This document shows, piece by piece, positions 36,716 through 45,437 of a stretch of 64,000 nt of DNA. Origin of the DNA: Psychroflexus montanilacus (lineage in GTDB: Bacteria > Bacteroidota > Bacteroidia > Flavobacteriales > Flavobacteriaceae); the NCBI RefSeq assembly GCF_020164535.1, contig NZ_JAIQZC010000005.1, positions 221,211 through 285,210 on the forward strand. The letters run 5' to 3'. The position numbers and the translations under genes were made by a program. Positions within the stretch are counted from its first letter, which is position 1; the number at the start of each line of letters is the position of its first letter. The notes beneath the pieces were generated by a model. That model worked only from the letters and a program-made list of their open reading frames with translations. It ran no database searches and had not been told where the DNA came from.

Positions 36716-37882
36716 ATGAGAAAACTACAAATGGTTGACCTGAAGGGTCAATACGAAAAAATAAAAACAGATGTTGATAAAGCGATAATAGATGTAGTAG
36801 ATTCTACAGCTTATATCAACGGTCCTGCAGTCAAGCAATTTCAGGAAAATTTGGAACAGTATATGGGTGTAAAGCATGTTATTCCGTGTGCCAACGGCAC
36901 CGATGCCTTACAAATTTCTATGATGGGACTGGGATTACAGCCTGGAGATGAAGTAATTACTGTAGACTTCACCTTTGCTGCTACGGTGGAAGTCATCGCG
37001 CTTCTCAATTTAACTCCAGTACTGATTGATGTAGATAAAGATACTTATAACATTGATCTTAAGAAACTAGAAGAAGCGATTACTCCTAAAACCAAAGCGA
37101 TTGTTCCGGTCCATTTATTTGGTCATGTAGCTCAAATGGAAGAAATCATGGCGATTGCCAAAAAACATAATTTATATGTTATAGAAGATAATGCACAGGC
37201 GATAGGTGCTAACTATACCTTCAAAGATGGATCTCATCAAAAAGCGGGAACAATTGGAAATGTAGGCGCAACCTCATTTTTTCCTTCCAAGAATCTTGGA
37301 GCTTACGGTGATGGTGGTGCTATTTTTACCAATGATGATGACTTAGCACATACCATCAGAGGAATTGTGAACCACGGCATGTACGAGCGTTATCATCATG
37401 ATGTAGTTGGTGTGAACTCAAGATTGGATAGCGTACAGGCAGCTATCTTGGATATCAAACTCAATCACTTGGATGATTACAGTTCAAAACGCCAAAATGC
37501 TGCCAGACATTATACAGAAGCCTTAAGCAAATCTGAACACATCGAAACGCCTAAAACGGAAACCCATAAAAAATGCGATAATTCTAATGGTATTTGCGAT
37601 ACCTGCGATTGTCATGTCTTTCATCAATATACCATCAAAATCAAAAATGGAAAGCGGGATGAGTTAGCAGAACACTTTAAGAAAAACGATATTCCACATG
37701 GAATTTATTACCCGATTCCGTTGCATTCTCAAAAGGCTTATAAAGATGAGCGTTACGATGAAAAGGAGTTTACCGTCACCAATCAGTTGGTAGATGAAGT
37801 GATTTCTTTACCTATGCATACCGAACTTGATAAAGAACAAATCGATTATATTACTTCAGAAATTATTAGAGTGGTGGGGTAA
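36716..37882 (+). CDS. DegT/DnrJ/EryC1/StrS sugar aminotransferase with Cys-rich loop
   Basis: This is a 388-residue PLP enzyme that aminates a nucleotide-linked keto-sugar. The PLP lysine is Lys192 in FFPSKNLGAYGDGGA; the cofactor aspartate lies in VIEDNAQAIGA (about 155-165). NGTDALQISMMGLGLQPGDEV and NSRLDSVQAAIL are further family blocks. Residues 287-300 contain C-x6-C-x2-C-x-C followed by His, placed just before VFHQYTI, where homologues usually have a short loop. That is a possible metal site. The sugar product is unknown. The waaA gene next door suggests LPS or capsule synthesis. A terminator follows at 37928-37957. Confidence 0.9.
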   Translation: MRKLQMVDLKGQYEKIKTDVDKAIIDVVDSTAYINGPAVKQFQENLEQYMGVKHVIPCANGTDALQISMMGLGLQPGDEVITVDFTFAATVEVIALLNLTPVLIDVDKDTYNIDLKKLEEAITPKTKAIVPVHLFGHVAQMEEIMAIAKKHNLYVIEDNAQAIGANYTFKDGSHQKAGTIGNVGATSFFPSKNLGAYGDGGAIFTNDDDLAHTIRGIVNHGMYERYHHDVVGVNSRLDSVQAAILDIKLNHLDDYSSKRQNAARHYTEALSKSEHIETPKTETHKKCDNSNGICDTCDCHVFHQYTIKIKNGKRDELAEHFKKNDIPHGIYYPIPLHSQKAYKDERYDEKEFTVTNQLVDEVISLPMHTELDKEQIDYITSEIIRVVG

Positions 37883-37927
37883 TTCCAAAATCACTGATAG
37901 AACTAGAACTGAAAAGTTTTTATTATC

Positions 37928-37957
37928 ACCCTGAACTAATTTCAGGGTCTTTTTTTG
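37928..37957 (+). terminator. Rho-independent terminator after the aminotransferase gene
   Basis: The stem ACCCTGAA (37928-37935) pairs with TTCAGGGT (37941-37948) around a 5-base loop and is followed by TCTTTTTTT. Confidence 0.8.
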
Positions 37958-38008
37958 AATATACTTAAGTGAATAACTTCTAAAATGGTTGTTTTTGAAT
38001 ATGATAAG

Positions 38009-38029
38009 ATCTTGAAATAAATTCAAGAT
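38009..38029 (-). terminator. Weak hairpin downstream of clpS
   Basis: A perfect 8-base inverted repeat, ATCTTGAA (38009-38016) with TTCAAGAT (38022-38029), lies 13 bases past the clpS stop codon. No proper T run follows on the minus strand, so it may be a pause or mRNA-end hairpin rather than a strong terminator. Confidence 0.35.
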
Positions 38030-38041
38030 AACAAGAAGTAG

Positions 38042-38317
38042 TTATACAATTTCAGCGCTAATGCCCGCTCTTAAAATTTCGGTGCATCTGGGTTTTAAAT
38101 CTTCAAAATCTCCAGATTTTACTGAGCATTTTCCTTTATAATGAATGAGCAAAGTACATTGTTCTGCCTGAATGGCATCGTGATCACAAGTTTTGATTAA
38201 AGTTTCTATGACATGGTCAAACGTATTGACTTCATCATTGTAAACAATGATTTCGTGAGAATCTGTCAGTTTTTCCTTGACATCTACTTCTTCTAAAACT
38301 TCTTCCTTAACACTCAT
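38042..38317 (-). CDS. clpS: ATP-dependent Clp protease adaptor
   Basis: This 91-residue protein delivers N-degron substrates to ClpA or ClpC. The core begins at IIVYNDEVNTFDHVIETL (about 23-40), carrying the N-D-x-x-x-x pattern of ClpS, and continues with QAEQCTLLIHYKGKCSV. The C-terminal RAGISAEIV completes the small fold. An acidic N-terminal tail of about 20 residues is normal. The Clp ATPase is not in the window. A promoter just upstream (38332-38359) suggests its own transcription, although the tpiA-prmA genes lie ahead in the same direction. Confidence 0.93.
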   Translation of the reverse strand: MSVKEEVLEEVDVKEKLTDSHEIIVYNDEVNTFDHVIETLIKTCDHDAIQAEQCTLLIHYKGKCSVKSGDFEDLKPRCTEILRAGISAEIV

Positions 38318-38331
38318 AGTCCAGTTTTATG

Positions 38332-38359
38332 CAAATATATAGAGAATCTTAAATATCAA
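38332..38359 (-). promoter_or_regulatory. Promoter of clpS (Bacteroidota type)
   Basis: On the minus strand a TTG (-33 element, 38357-38359) is followed after 17 bases by TATATTTG (-7 element, 38332-38339). Both match the Bacteroidota sigma-ABfr consensus TTG-N17-23-TAnnTTTG. The -7 box ends 14 bases before the clpS ATG, giving a very short leader. Confidence 0.65.
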
Positions 38360-38362
38360 TTT

Positions 38363-39187
38363 CTAATTTTTTGTGAATTTGGCAGCAACCCAGTTTTCTT
38401 TTGCTTGATGTTTAACGAATGTCAAATTTTGACGATTGGCTTCTTTTTGAATTAACCTCAGGTCTTCTTCATAAAAACCACTAAAATAAATTACTCCTCC
38501 AGAAACCAAATGCCTGGCATAAGTTGTCATATCTTCAAGTAAGATATTTCTATTAATATTTGCTAAAATCAAATCGTAATCTTTTTCAATTTTTTCGGCT
38601 CCTCCCAAAATGACGTGGCCTTGACAAAAATTGCGTTCCAGGTTTTCTTCCGTATTTTCCACGCACCAGGTATCAATGTCAATATAATCTACTGATTTAG
38701 CCCCTCGAATATCTGCTAATATGCCTAAAACTCCAGTACCACAACCCATGTCCAGAACTATCTTATTCTCACAATCTTCGTCCAAAAGCATTTCAGAAAT
38801 CTGATAGGTCGTGGCATGATGACCTGTACCAAAAGACATTTTTGGTTCTATGATGATATCGATGTCAGCATTAGTTTTGGCATGAAACGGCGCTCTTATC
38901 GTCAATCTGTTATCGATATGAATAGGGTGGAAATTTTTCTCCCATTCTTCATTCCAGTTGACCTGTTCAATTTTTGATTTGACATAAGAAATTTCAAATT
39001 CACCTGAATTTAAAATGTGTATATCTTCTATTAGTGTTTGACTATCTTCCGATTCATCTATATAGGCAAGAAGACCCATATCAAAATCTTCAAAACTTTC
39101 GAAAGGCAATTCACCTAATTCAGCTAAAAGTATATCTCTTCCAGGTTGAATAGGATGAATTATGAATTTATATTCTATATAGACCAT
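38363..39187 (-). CDS. prmA: Ribosomal protein L11 methyltransferase
   Basis: This is a 274-residue enzyme. The N-terminal ribosome-binding domain (about 1-100) precedes the methyltransferase domain with VLDMGCGTGVLGILADIRGA (about residues 146-165), the acidic YIDID, and the substrate-contact motif LILANINRNILLEDM near 208-222. FGTGHHATT before motif I is specific for PrmA. The gene starts right after the tpiA stop (39187/39188), so tpiA and prmA are coupled. Confidence 0.94.
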   Translation of the reverse strand: MVYIEYKFIIHPIQPGRDILLAELGELPFESFEDFDMGLLAYIDESEDSQTLIEDIHILNSGEFEISYVKSKIEQVNWNEEWEKNFHPIHIDNRLTIRAPFHAKTNADIDIIIEPKMSFGTGHHATTYQISEMLLDEDCENKIVLDMGCGTGVLGILADIRGAKSVDYIDIDTWCVENTEENLERNFCQGHVILGGAEKIEKDYDLILANINRNILLEDMTTYARHLVSGGVIYFSGFYEEDLRLIQKEANRQNLTFVKHQAKENWVAAKFTKN

Positions 39188-39940
39188 TTAGAAGGACATC
39201 ACAATTTCTGCAAAGCTATCTGCGTCCAGGGAAGCTCCACCAATAAGTCCACCGTCTACGTCTTTTTTAGCAAAGATTTCTTTTGCATTGTTGGGTTTTA
39301 CACTTCCGCCATATAAAATAGAAGTTTGCTCTGCTACATCAGCATTATATTTGTCTGCTAAGACTTTTCGGATGTGTTCATGAATTTCCTGAGCTTGTTC
39401 CGGGGAGGCAGTTTCACCAGTACCAATTGCCCAAACCGGCTCATATGCAATCACAACATTTTTCATGTCTGAAGCACCGATGTGAAACAATCCTTTTTCT
39501 AATTGTTCCTTGACAACCTCAAAATGTTTATCTGCTTTTCGTTGTTCTAAAACTTCACCAATACAAAACATAATTTTAAGGTCATGCTTTAGAGCTGCAG
39601 TTACCTTTTTAGCTAATAGTTCATCTGATTCAGCGTAAATAGCTCTTCGCTCACTATGACCAATGATAACGTATTCAACGCCAACACTTTTAAGCATGTC
39701 TGGAGAGACTTCACCCGTAAAAGCTCCTTTTTCATTTTCATTGATGTTTTGAGAAGATATCTTGATGGAAGAATCTTTCAACGATTGATGAGCAGCATAT
39801 AAGTTGGTATAAGGAGGAGCTACAACGACCTCTACATCGGCTTTGGAAAAATCCTTTTGCTTTAATGCATTAAGTAAATGCTGGGATTCATCCAGATTAC
39901 AATTCATTTTCCAATTTCCTGCTACAATTTGAGTTCTCAT
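39188..39940 (-). CDS. tpiA: Triose-phosphate isomerase
   Basis: This 250-residue enzyme interconverts dihydroxyacetone phosphate and glyceraldehyde 3-phosphate. Lys11 (GNWKMNC), His95 (IIGHSERR) and Glu167 (AYEPVWAIGTG) are the catalytic residues, and GGSVKPNN and GLIGGASLD form the phosphate-binding end. All expected features are present. It lies 17 bases downstream of the lone permease gene and directly precedes prmA in a leftward cluster starting with DUF1599. Confidence 0.97.
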   Translation of the reverse strand: MRTQIVAGNWKMNCNLDESQHLLNALKQKDFSKADVEVVVAPPYTNLYAAHQSLKDSSIKISSQNINENEKGAFTGEVSPDMLKSVGVEYVIIGHSERRAIYAESDELLAKKVTAALKHDLKIMFCIGEVLEQRKADKHFEVVKEQLEKGLFHIGASDMKNVVIAYEPVWAIGTGETASPEQAQEIHEHIRKVLADKYNADVAEQTSILYGGSVKPNNAKEIFAKKDVDGGLIGGASLDADSFAEIVMSF

Positions 39941-39957
39941 AAATGTTATTTTAAGAT

Positions 39958-41025
39958 TTAAATTCTGGGGTCTAATAATTTGTAAATAATATCGACTAAG
40001 ATATTAATAATGATGAAAATGATGGCTATCGTTAACACAGCTCCCATAATTATTGGTAAATCTAAAGTATTTAAAGCATCTACTATTTCTTTTCCTATGC
40101 CGTTCCAGCCAAAAATATATTCTACAAAGACCGCTCCTGCCAGCATTGAGGCAAACCATCCTGAAATAGCTGTAACCACCGGGTTTAAAGCATTTTTTAA
40201 ACTGTGATTCATAATCACAGAATAGGAATTTAAACCTTTGGCTTTTGCGGTTCTTATATAATCCTGCTGAAAAACTTCTAATAATGAACTTCTCATGAGT
40301 TGAACCACAACCGCTAGCGGCCGAATTCCCAGTACAAATGCTGGTAAAATTAGATTTTTGAAATGAAATATTTTTTCTTCTCCAAAATCGTCTAATTCAT
40401 AAAGATTCCCCGTCATATTAAGACCTGTGAATTCTTTAAGAACATATCCAAATAACCAGGCGGCGAGAATAGCACTAAAAAATGAAGGTAAACTCATTCC
40501 AAAGGTACTTAAAACCTGTATGCTTTTATCTATCCAAGTATCCTTTTGAAGTGCTGAAATGATGCCCAAGCCAATCCCAATAAGTAAAGCAATAAAAATT
40601 GAGGATACCGCCAAAATTGCAGTGTTTGGTAAGGTTTGTTTAATAATGTCAAGCACTTTTTGATCTTGTCGCTGAAACGAGGTTCTTAAATAAGGTGTTT
40701 TTACATACAATGCACCTTCTGAAATAGAGAACAATCGACTTCCTGTGTATTTTTTTTCGTCAAAATGGGTGAAAGCTGCTGTTTCCGAACTATGCCAGGA
40801 AATAGGTGAGAGGTCGTTGATATAATAAAGGTATTGCTGACCGATACTTTTGTCAAAACCATATTTTGCTTTCTGTTGCTGAAGTTGCTCCCGAGTTTCA
40901 TTTTGACCTAACATCATTTGTGCTGGATCCCCTGGGAGTACGCTAAAAAGAAAAAAAATAACAGTCACTACACCCAACACTGTAAGCAAAGCATATCCTG
41001 TCTTTTGTAATACAAGTTTTAGCAA
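39958..41025 (-). CDS. ABC transporter permease, OppB/DppB type
   Basis: This is a 355-residue membrane protein of the peptide/nickel ABC importer permease family. The N-terminus FLFSVLPGDPAQMMLGQ is typical of OppB/DppB. The cytoplasmic EAA-like loop is ARAKGLNSYSVIMNHSLKN in general form (here TAKAKGLNSYSVIMNHSLKN, about 258-277), followed by NPVVTAISGWFASMLAGAVFVE. It has a periplasmic insert of about 60 residues after the first helix. No DppC-type partner, ATPase or binding protein is in the window, so a full importer cannot be assembled from local genes. It lies between BT_3928 and tpiA, tightly spaced. Confidence 0.85.
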   Translation of the reverse strand: MLKLVLQKTGYALLTVLGVVTVIFFLFSVLPGDPAQMMLGQNETREQLQQQKAKYGFDKSIGQQYLYYINDLSPISWHSSETAAFTHFDEKKYTGSRLFSISEGALYVKTPYLRTSFQRQDQKVLDIIKQTLPNTAILAVSSIFIALLIGIGLGIISALQKDTWIDKSIQVLSTFGMSLPSFFSAILAAWLFGYVLKEFTGLNMTGNLYELDDFGEEKIFHFKNLILPAFVLGIRPLAVVVQLMRSSLLEVFQQDYIRTAKAKGLNSYSVIMNHSLKNALNPVVTAISGWFASMLAGAVFVEYIFGWNGIGKEIVDALNTLDLPIIMGAVLTIAIIFIIINILVDIIYKLLDPRI

Positions 41026-41037
41026 TTGGAATTGATT

Positions 41038-42126
41038 TTAAAATTCATCTGCATCATTCCAGTGAAGTTTATTAACTATAGTTCCTCGATTCAAAATAAC
41101 TAAACCCGGATTTGCTCTTATGATAGTTTTGATAGCAGTTTCATCTGCAAAATAGAAATCAAAATCAAGGTCAAAGTCAGTTTTAATTTTGTTAATATCA
41201 TTTTCACCTGAAGCTGTCAACCCAATGATTTTAAAGTTTTGATCAGTGGCCTCTTGTAATGCAGATTTGATTTCAGTCCATCCTTCACGTTCGGTTTTAG
41301 ATAGATTATAAGCGACAACCATTATTAATTTTTCCTCTAGCATCAAGCTTTCAATTTCGTCTTCTCCATCTTTTATGAGAGAAAAATCATGAATTGGCGG
41401 CTCATAGCCTTCGTTCACCATTTTGGTATCAACTCTTAAAAATTCGCCAGCTACTTCAGGATAACTTCCGTTAGTTATATAAGATTCTTCTTTACCATCA
41501 ACCTCAAAAATCCATTCATATTCGTAAACAGCTTCCTGAGCATCATCAGGATAAGACATTGCCTCCGGAATATTTGTACCGATTTTGTAAGCTCTAAAAT
41601 CAATGGCAGGTAGGTGCATCAGAACGTGATAAGCGAAATATAAACATGCGATAGTTGCTGCAAATACTACCCATTTCAAGGATGCTTTAGCAAAAATAGG
41701 TTGCAAATACCTTTCATTAAAAAATAAAATTAGAATCAAAATTAAAAGGATGATGTCTTTTCCAAAAGACTGCCAGGGTGTCAAAGGAATGGCGTCTCCA
41801 AAACATCCACAATCTGTCACCTTATTGAAGTATGCAGAATAAAACGTAAGGAATGTGAAAAATAAAATCATGAGCAGCAAGCTCCATTTGGTAAATTTTG
41901 GCGCATATCCTATTAATAATGTAACACCTAACAGCAATTCGTAAATCACAATAAAAATCGCTAAAACCAAAGCATAGGGGGTTAAGAATTCGAGATTGAG
42001 AACGCCTTCACCAAAATACTCTTCTAGTTTATATGAAAAACCAATGGGATCATTTAGTTTGACAAAGCCACTAAATATAAAGAGTGCCCCAACAAAAATT
42101 CTTGAAAAACCAACAATAAACTTCAT
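41038..42126 (-). CDS. BT_3928 family membrane protein (DoxX/MauE-like)
   Basis: This is a 362-residue protein. The N-terminal half has four to five transmembrane helices in a DoxX/MauE-like arrangement (FIFSGFVKLNDPIGFSYKLE at the start), with the conserved CGCFGDAIPLTPWQSFGKD loop near residues 104-122. The C-terminal half (about 240-362) looks like a thioredoxin-fold domain without a CxxC pair. This matches the BT_3928 family of Bacteroidota. The function is unknown; related MauE/DoxX proteins are tied to redox or disulfide processes. Its first base is also the last base of DUF1599 (one-base overlap). Confidence 0.85.
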   Translation of the reverse strand: MKFIVGFSRIFVGALFIFSGFVKLNDPIGFSYKLEEYFGEGVLNLEFLTPYALVLAIFIVIYELLLGVTLLIGYAPKFTKWSLLLMILFFTFLTFYSAYFNKVTDCGCFGDAIPLTPWQSFGKDIILLILILILFFNERYLQPIFAKASLKWVVFAATIACLYFAYHVLMHLPAIDFRAYKIGTNIPEAMSYPDDAQEAVYEYEWIFEVDGKEESYITNGSYPEVAGEFLRVDTKMVNEGYEPPIHDFSLIKDGEDEIESLMLEEKLIMVVAYNLSKTEREGWTEIKSALQEATDQNFKIIGLTASGENDINKIKTDFDLDFDFYFADETAIKTIIRANPGLVILNRGTIVNKLHWNDADEF

Positions 42127-42665
42127 TATGCTTTAAAATTAAGATGAATAAGTGCAAAAACCGAATAATTAATAATGTCTAAGTAGCCAGCTTCAATTCC
42201 TTCACTCACTAAAGTCTGTCCTTGGTTGTCTTCAATTTGTTTGATACGAAGCAACTTTTGTAAAATAAGATCTGTAAGAGAACTTACTCTCATCTTTCTC
42301 CAGACTTCACCATAATCGTGATTTTTATCAATCATCAGATTTTTAGCTTTTTCTACCTGCAAATTGTATTGAACTAATGCTTCTTCAGGACTAAGGTCAG
42401 CTTTTTCTGAAATCCCCAATTCAATTTGAATAAGAGCCATGATAGAATAATTGATAATACCGATAAATTCTGAATCCTCATTTTCCTCTACCTTTTGTGT
42501 TTTATGTTCCTGTAGACTTCTAATTCTACTAGCTTTTATAAAAATCTGATCGGTAAGAGAGGTGAGCCTTAAGATTCTCCAGGCAGTACCGTAGTCTTTT
42601 GTTTTCTTTACAAAAAGATCTCGGGTATCATTTATAATTTGATCAAATTGGTCGTTTGTGTTCAT
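42126..42665 (-). CDS. DUF1599 protein with two tandem repeats
   Basis: This 179-residue cytoplasmic protein is made of two similar halves. FVKKTKDYGTAWRILRLTSLTDQIFIKASRI (region at about 18-48) corresponds to MIDKNHDYGEVWRKMRVSSLTDLILQKLLRI (about 111-141), and each half ends with a YLDIINYSVFAL- or FIGIINYSIMAL-like helix. This duplication is characteristic of DUF1599. Its role is unknown. In many Bacteroidota it neighbours folate or tpiA-linked genes. It is the first gene of the leftward run DUF1599, BT_3928, permease, tpiA, prmA. Confidence 0.85.
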   Translation of the reverse strand: MNTNDQFDQIINDTRDLFVKKTKDYGTAWRILRLTSLTDQIFIKASRIRSLQEHKTQKVEENEDSEFIGIINYSIMALIQIELGISEKADLSPEEALVQYNLQVEKAKNLMIDKNHDYGEVWRKMRVSSLTDLILQKLLRIKQIEDNQGQTLVSEGIEAGYLDIINYSVFALIHLNFKA

Positions 42666-42745
42666 AGCTTAACAAAAAGGTAAATTTCGACTAATTATAG
42701 TAGAATACAAAAGCAAAACACATAATAGTACTAATTTAGCATGGC

Positions 42746-42848
42746 ATAGGAATTGAACCTATTCAATTTGAATATTGATTTTAATTGAAAATCAAGTGAT
42801 TTCAATACATTTAACGTAAAACGAGAAGCTGAGTCAGTTGTGACTGAC
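42746..42848. promoter_or_regulatory. Inverted-repeat cluster between DUF1599 and lon
   Basis: Within the 203-base divergent gap lie three inverted repeats. ATAGG/CCTAT arms are at 42746-42750 and 42758-42762. A perfect 15-base palindrome (TATTCAA-T-TTGAATA) is at 42760-42774. GTCAGT-TGTG-ACTGAC is at 42833-42848, ending 20 bases before the lon start. They could be operators for lon, DUF1599 or both. None matches CIRCE or another heat-shock site that I recognise. Confidence 0.4.
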
Positions 42849-42868
42849 ATTTTGACAAAAAAATAATT

Positions 42869-45316
42869 ATGGCAAAATCCGGACTATTTAATCTAGATAA
42901 TTTATCATCAGAACATATAGATGAAGATGCAGAATTAATCCCATTAATGACCTCTGAAGACGAGGAAGAAATAAATCGGGAAGTCTTACCAGATGACTTA
43001 CCTATTCTTCCCTTAAAAAATACTGTTCTCTTTCCGGGAGTTGTAATTCCTATTACAGCTGGACGAGATAAGTCTATCAAATTGATTAATGACGCAAATA
43101 ATGGCAACAAAATAATAGGTGTAGTTGCTCAAAGAAATGACGAAGATGAACATCCATCTTATAAAGACATACATAAGGTTGGGGTAGTAGCTCGAATTTT
43201 GAGGGTTTTAAAAATGCCTGATGGAAATACTACTGTGATCATACAAGGTAAAAAGCGTTTCAAAATTACAGAGCCTGTAAGTGATCAGCCTTACCTGAGA
43301 TGTAAAATTGAAGAGTTTGAAGAGTTAAAGCCTATTCCAGAAGATGAAGAGTTTAAAACTATCATTGATTCGGTGAAAGATTTATCACTCCGTATCATCA
43401 AGGATAGTCCAAACATTCCTTCAGAAGCCTCTTTCGCTATCAAAAATATTGAAAGTTCTTCTTTTCTGATCAATTTCGTTTCATCCAACATGAGCGTAGA
43501 TGTTGAAGACAAGCAAAAACTTCTTGAAACCAGTGACCTTAAGGAAAGAGCACTTTCTACTTTGAAATATATGAATGTTGAGTTCCAGAAATTGGAACTT
43601 AAAAATGATATTCAGTCCAAAGTACAAAGCGATATGAGTCAGCAGCAACGTGAATATTTCCTTCATCAGCAAATGAAAACCATTCAGGAAGAGTTGGGTG
43701 GGGTTTCTTCTGAAGGTGAACTCGAGGAAATGCGCGAGCGTGCAAAAACTAAAACTTGGAAAGAATCTGTCGAAACGCATTTCAAAAAAGAATTGGCTAA
43801 ACTCCAAAAAATGAACCCTCAGGTAGCTGAATATTCTATTCAGCGTAATTATTTAGATTTATTTTTGGATCTGCCCTGGGATGAAACGAGTGAAGATATT
43901 TTTGACCTAAAACGAGCTCAAAAGGTACTGGACAGAGATCACTACGGTTTGGAAGATGTAAAAAGACGAATTATTGAATATCTAGCAGTTCTCAAGTTGA
44001 GAAACGATATGAAATCTCCGATCTTATGTTTATACGGACCTCCAGGAGTAGGTAAAACCTCTTTAGGTAAGTCTATTGCAGAAGCTTTGGGTAGAAAATA
44101 CGCTAGAGTTTCCTTGGGAGGACTTCGTGATGAAGCTGAAATTCGCGGTCATAGAAAAACTTATATAGGGGCGATGCCAGGTAGAATCATCCAAAGTTTG
44201 AAAAAAGCAGGAACCAATAATCCTGTGTTTGTGTTGGATGAAATCGATAAATTAGGCAACAGCCATCAGGGAGACCCGTCTTCCGCTTTGCTGGAAGTTT
44301 TGGATCCTGAGCAAAACGATGACTTTCATGATAACTTTTTGGAAGTTGGATACGATTTATCAAAAGTAATGTTCGTGGCGACCTCTAATAATTTATCTAC
44401 AATTCATCCTGCACTTCGTGACCGTATGGAGATTATTCATGTTAATGGGTATACAGTAGAAGAAAAGATCGAGATTGCTAAACGCCATTTGCTTCCAAAG
44501 CAAATTAAAGAACATGGTATTAAAAAGGAGGATATCAAGCTTGGAAAGCAGCAATTAGAAAAGATCATAGATGGATACACCAGAGAATCTGGAGTACGTA
44601 ATCTCGAGAAACAAATTGCCAAAGTAGTAAGAAATATCGCTAAAAATATTGCGATGGAGGAGGAGTATGATGTAAAAGTTTCCAATGAGGCTGTAGAGAA
44701 AATCCTCGGACCATCCCGCCCAAGAAATGCTTATGAAAATAATGACGTAGCGGGGGTTGTTACTGGTTTAGCATGGACTAGCGTAGGCGGTGAGATTTTA
44801 TTTATAGAATCTATTCTGTCCAAAGGAAAAGGTAACTTAAGCATAACTGGGAATTTAGGTAAAGTGATGAAAGAGTCGGCTACCATTGCGATGGAATACA
44901 TCAAATCCAATGCGGATAAATTCCATTTGGATCCTGAAATCTTTACAAATTATAACGTTCATATCCACGTACCAGAAGGAGCTACGCCAAAAGATGGTCC
45001 AAGTGCAGGTATTACGATGTTAACTTCCTTGGTATCCCTATTTACTCAGCGAAAAGTGAAGAAGAATCTGGCGATGACGGGAGAAATCACCTTAAGAGGA
45101 AAGGTTCTTCCTGTAGGAGGCATCAAAGAAAAAATTTTAGCGGCCAAACGTGCTAAAATCAAAGAGATAATTCTTTGTGAGGATAACAAGAAAGATATTG
45201 AAGAAATCAAAGAAGAGTATCTAAAAGGACTTACTATAAATTATGTAAGCGAAATGCATGAGGTCTTAGATTTAGCACTTTTGAAACAAAAAGTAAAAGA
45301 TGCTAAGTCTTTATAG
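42869..45316 (+). CDS. lon: Lon protease (endopeptidase La)
   Basis: This is an 815-residue ATP-dependent protease. An acidic N-terminal extension of about 40 residues precedes the LAN substrate-binding domain ([19 protein letters not shown], about 44-62). Walker A GPPGVGKT is near 390 and Walker [11 protein letters not shown] near 453. The protease domain has the catalytic serine in PKDGPSAG (about residue 711), with the partner lysine in the [19 protein letters not shown] segment. Length is normal. A terminator follows at 45341-45371. Confidence 0.97.
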   Translation: MAKSGLFNLDNLSSEHIDEDAELIPLMTSEDEEEINREVLPDDLPILPLKNTVLFPGVVIPITAGRDKSIKLINDANNGNKIIGVVAQRNDEDEHPSYKDIHKVGVVARILRVLKMPDGNTTVIIQGKKRFKITEPVSDQPYLRCKIEEFEELKPIPEDEEFKTIIDSVKDLSLRIIKDSPNIPSEASFAIKNIESSSFLINFVSSNMSVDVEDKQKLLETSDLKERALSTLKYMNVEFQKLELKNDIQSKVQSDMSQQQREYFLHQQMKTIQEELGGVSSEGELEEMRERAKTKTWKESVETHFKKELAKLQKMNPQVAEYSIQRNYLDLFLDLPWDETSEDIFDLKRAQKVLDRDHYGLEDVKRRIIEYLAVLKLRNDMKSPILCLYGPPGVGKTSLGKSIAEALGRKYARVSLGGLRDEAEIRGHRKTYIGAMPGRIIQSLKKAGTNNPVFVLDEIDKLGNSHQGDPSSALLEVLDPEQNDDFHDNFLEVGYDLSKVMFVATSNNLSTIHPALRDRMEIIHVNGYTVEEKIEIAKRHLLPKQIKEHGIKKEDIKLGKQQLEKIIDGYTRESGVRNLEKQIAKVVRNIAKNIAMEEEYDVKVSNEAVEKILGPSRPRNAYENNDVAGVVTGLAWTSVGGEILFIESILSKGKGNLSITGNLGKVMKESATIAMEYIKSNADKFHLDPEIFTNYNVHIHVPEGATPKDGPSAGITMLTSLVSLFTQRKVKKNLAMTGEITLRGKVLPVGGIKEKILAAKRAKIKEIILCEDNKKDIEEIKEEYLKGLTINYVSEMHEVLDLALLKQKVKDAKSL

Positions 45317-45340
45317 ATATCACATCTTGAATTAGTAATT

Positions 45341-45371
45341 AAACCAGATGAGTAATTCATCTGGTTTTTTA
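45341..45371 (+). terminator. Rho-independent terminator after lon
   Basis: An 11-base perfect stem pairs AAACCAGATGA (45341-45351) with 45357-45367 around a 5-base loop, ending in a T run. Confidence 0.85.
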
Positions 45372-45437
45372 TTGATGAAGTAATTCAAAATAAATTACAT
45401 TGCAAAGCGTTTCCATACAAGGTGCTTTAGACGTTTC

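Noticed and set aside
42735..42790. tRNA-like sequence near GGAATTGAACCTATTC
   Set aside because: No cloverleaf, anticodon stem or CCA end can be formed on either strand.
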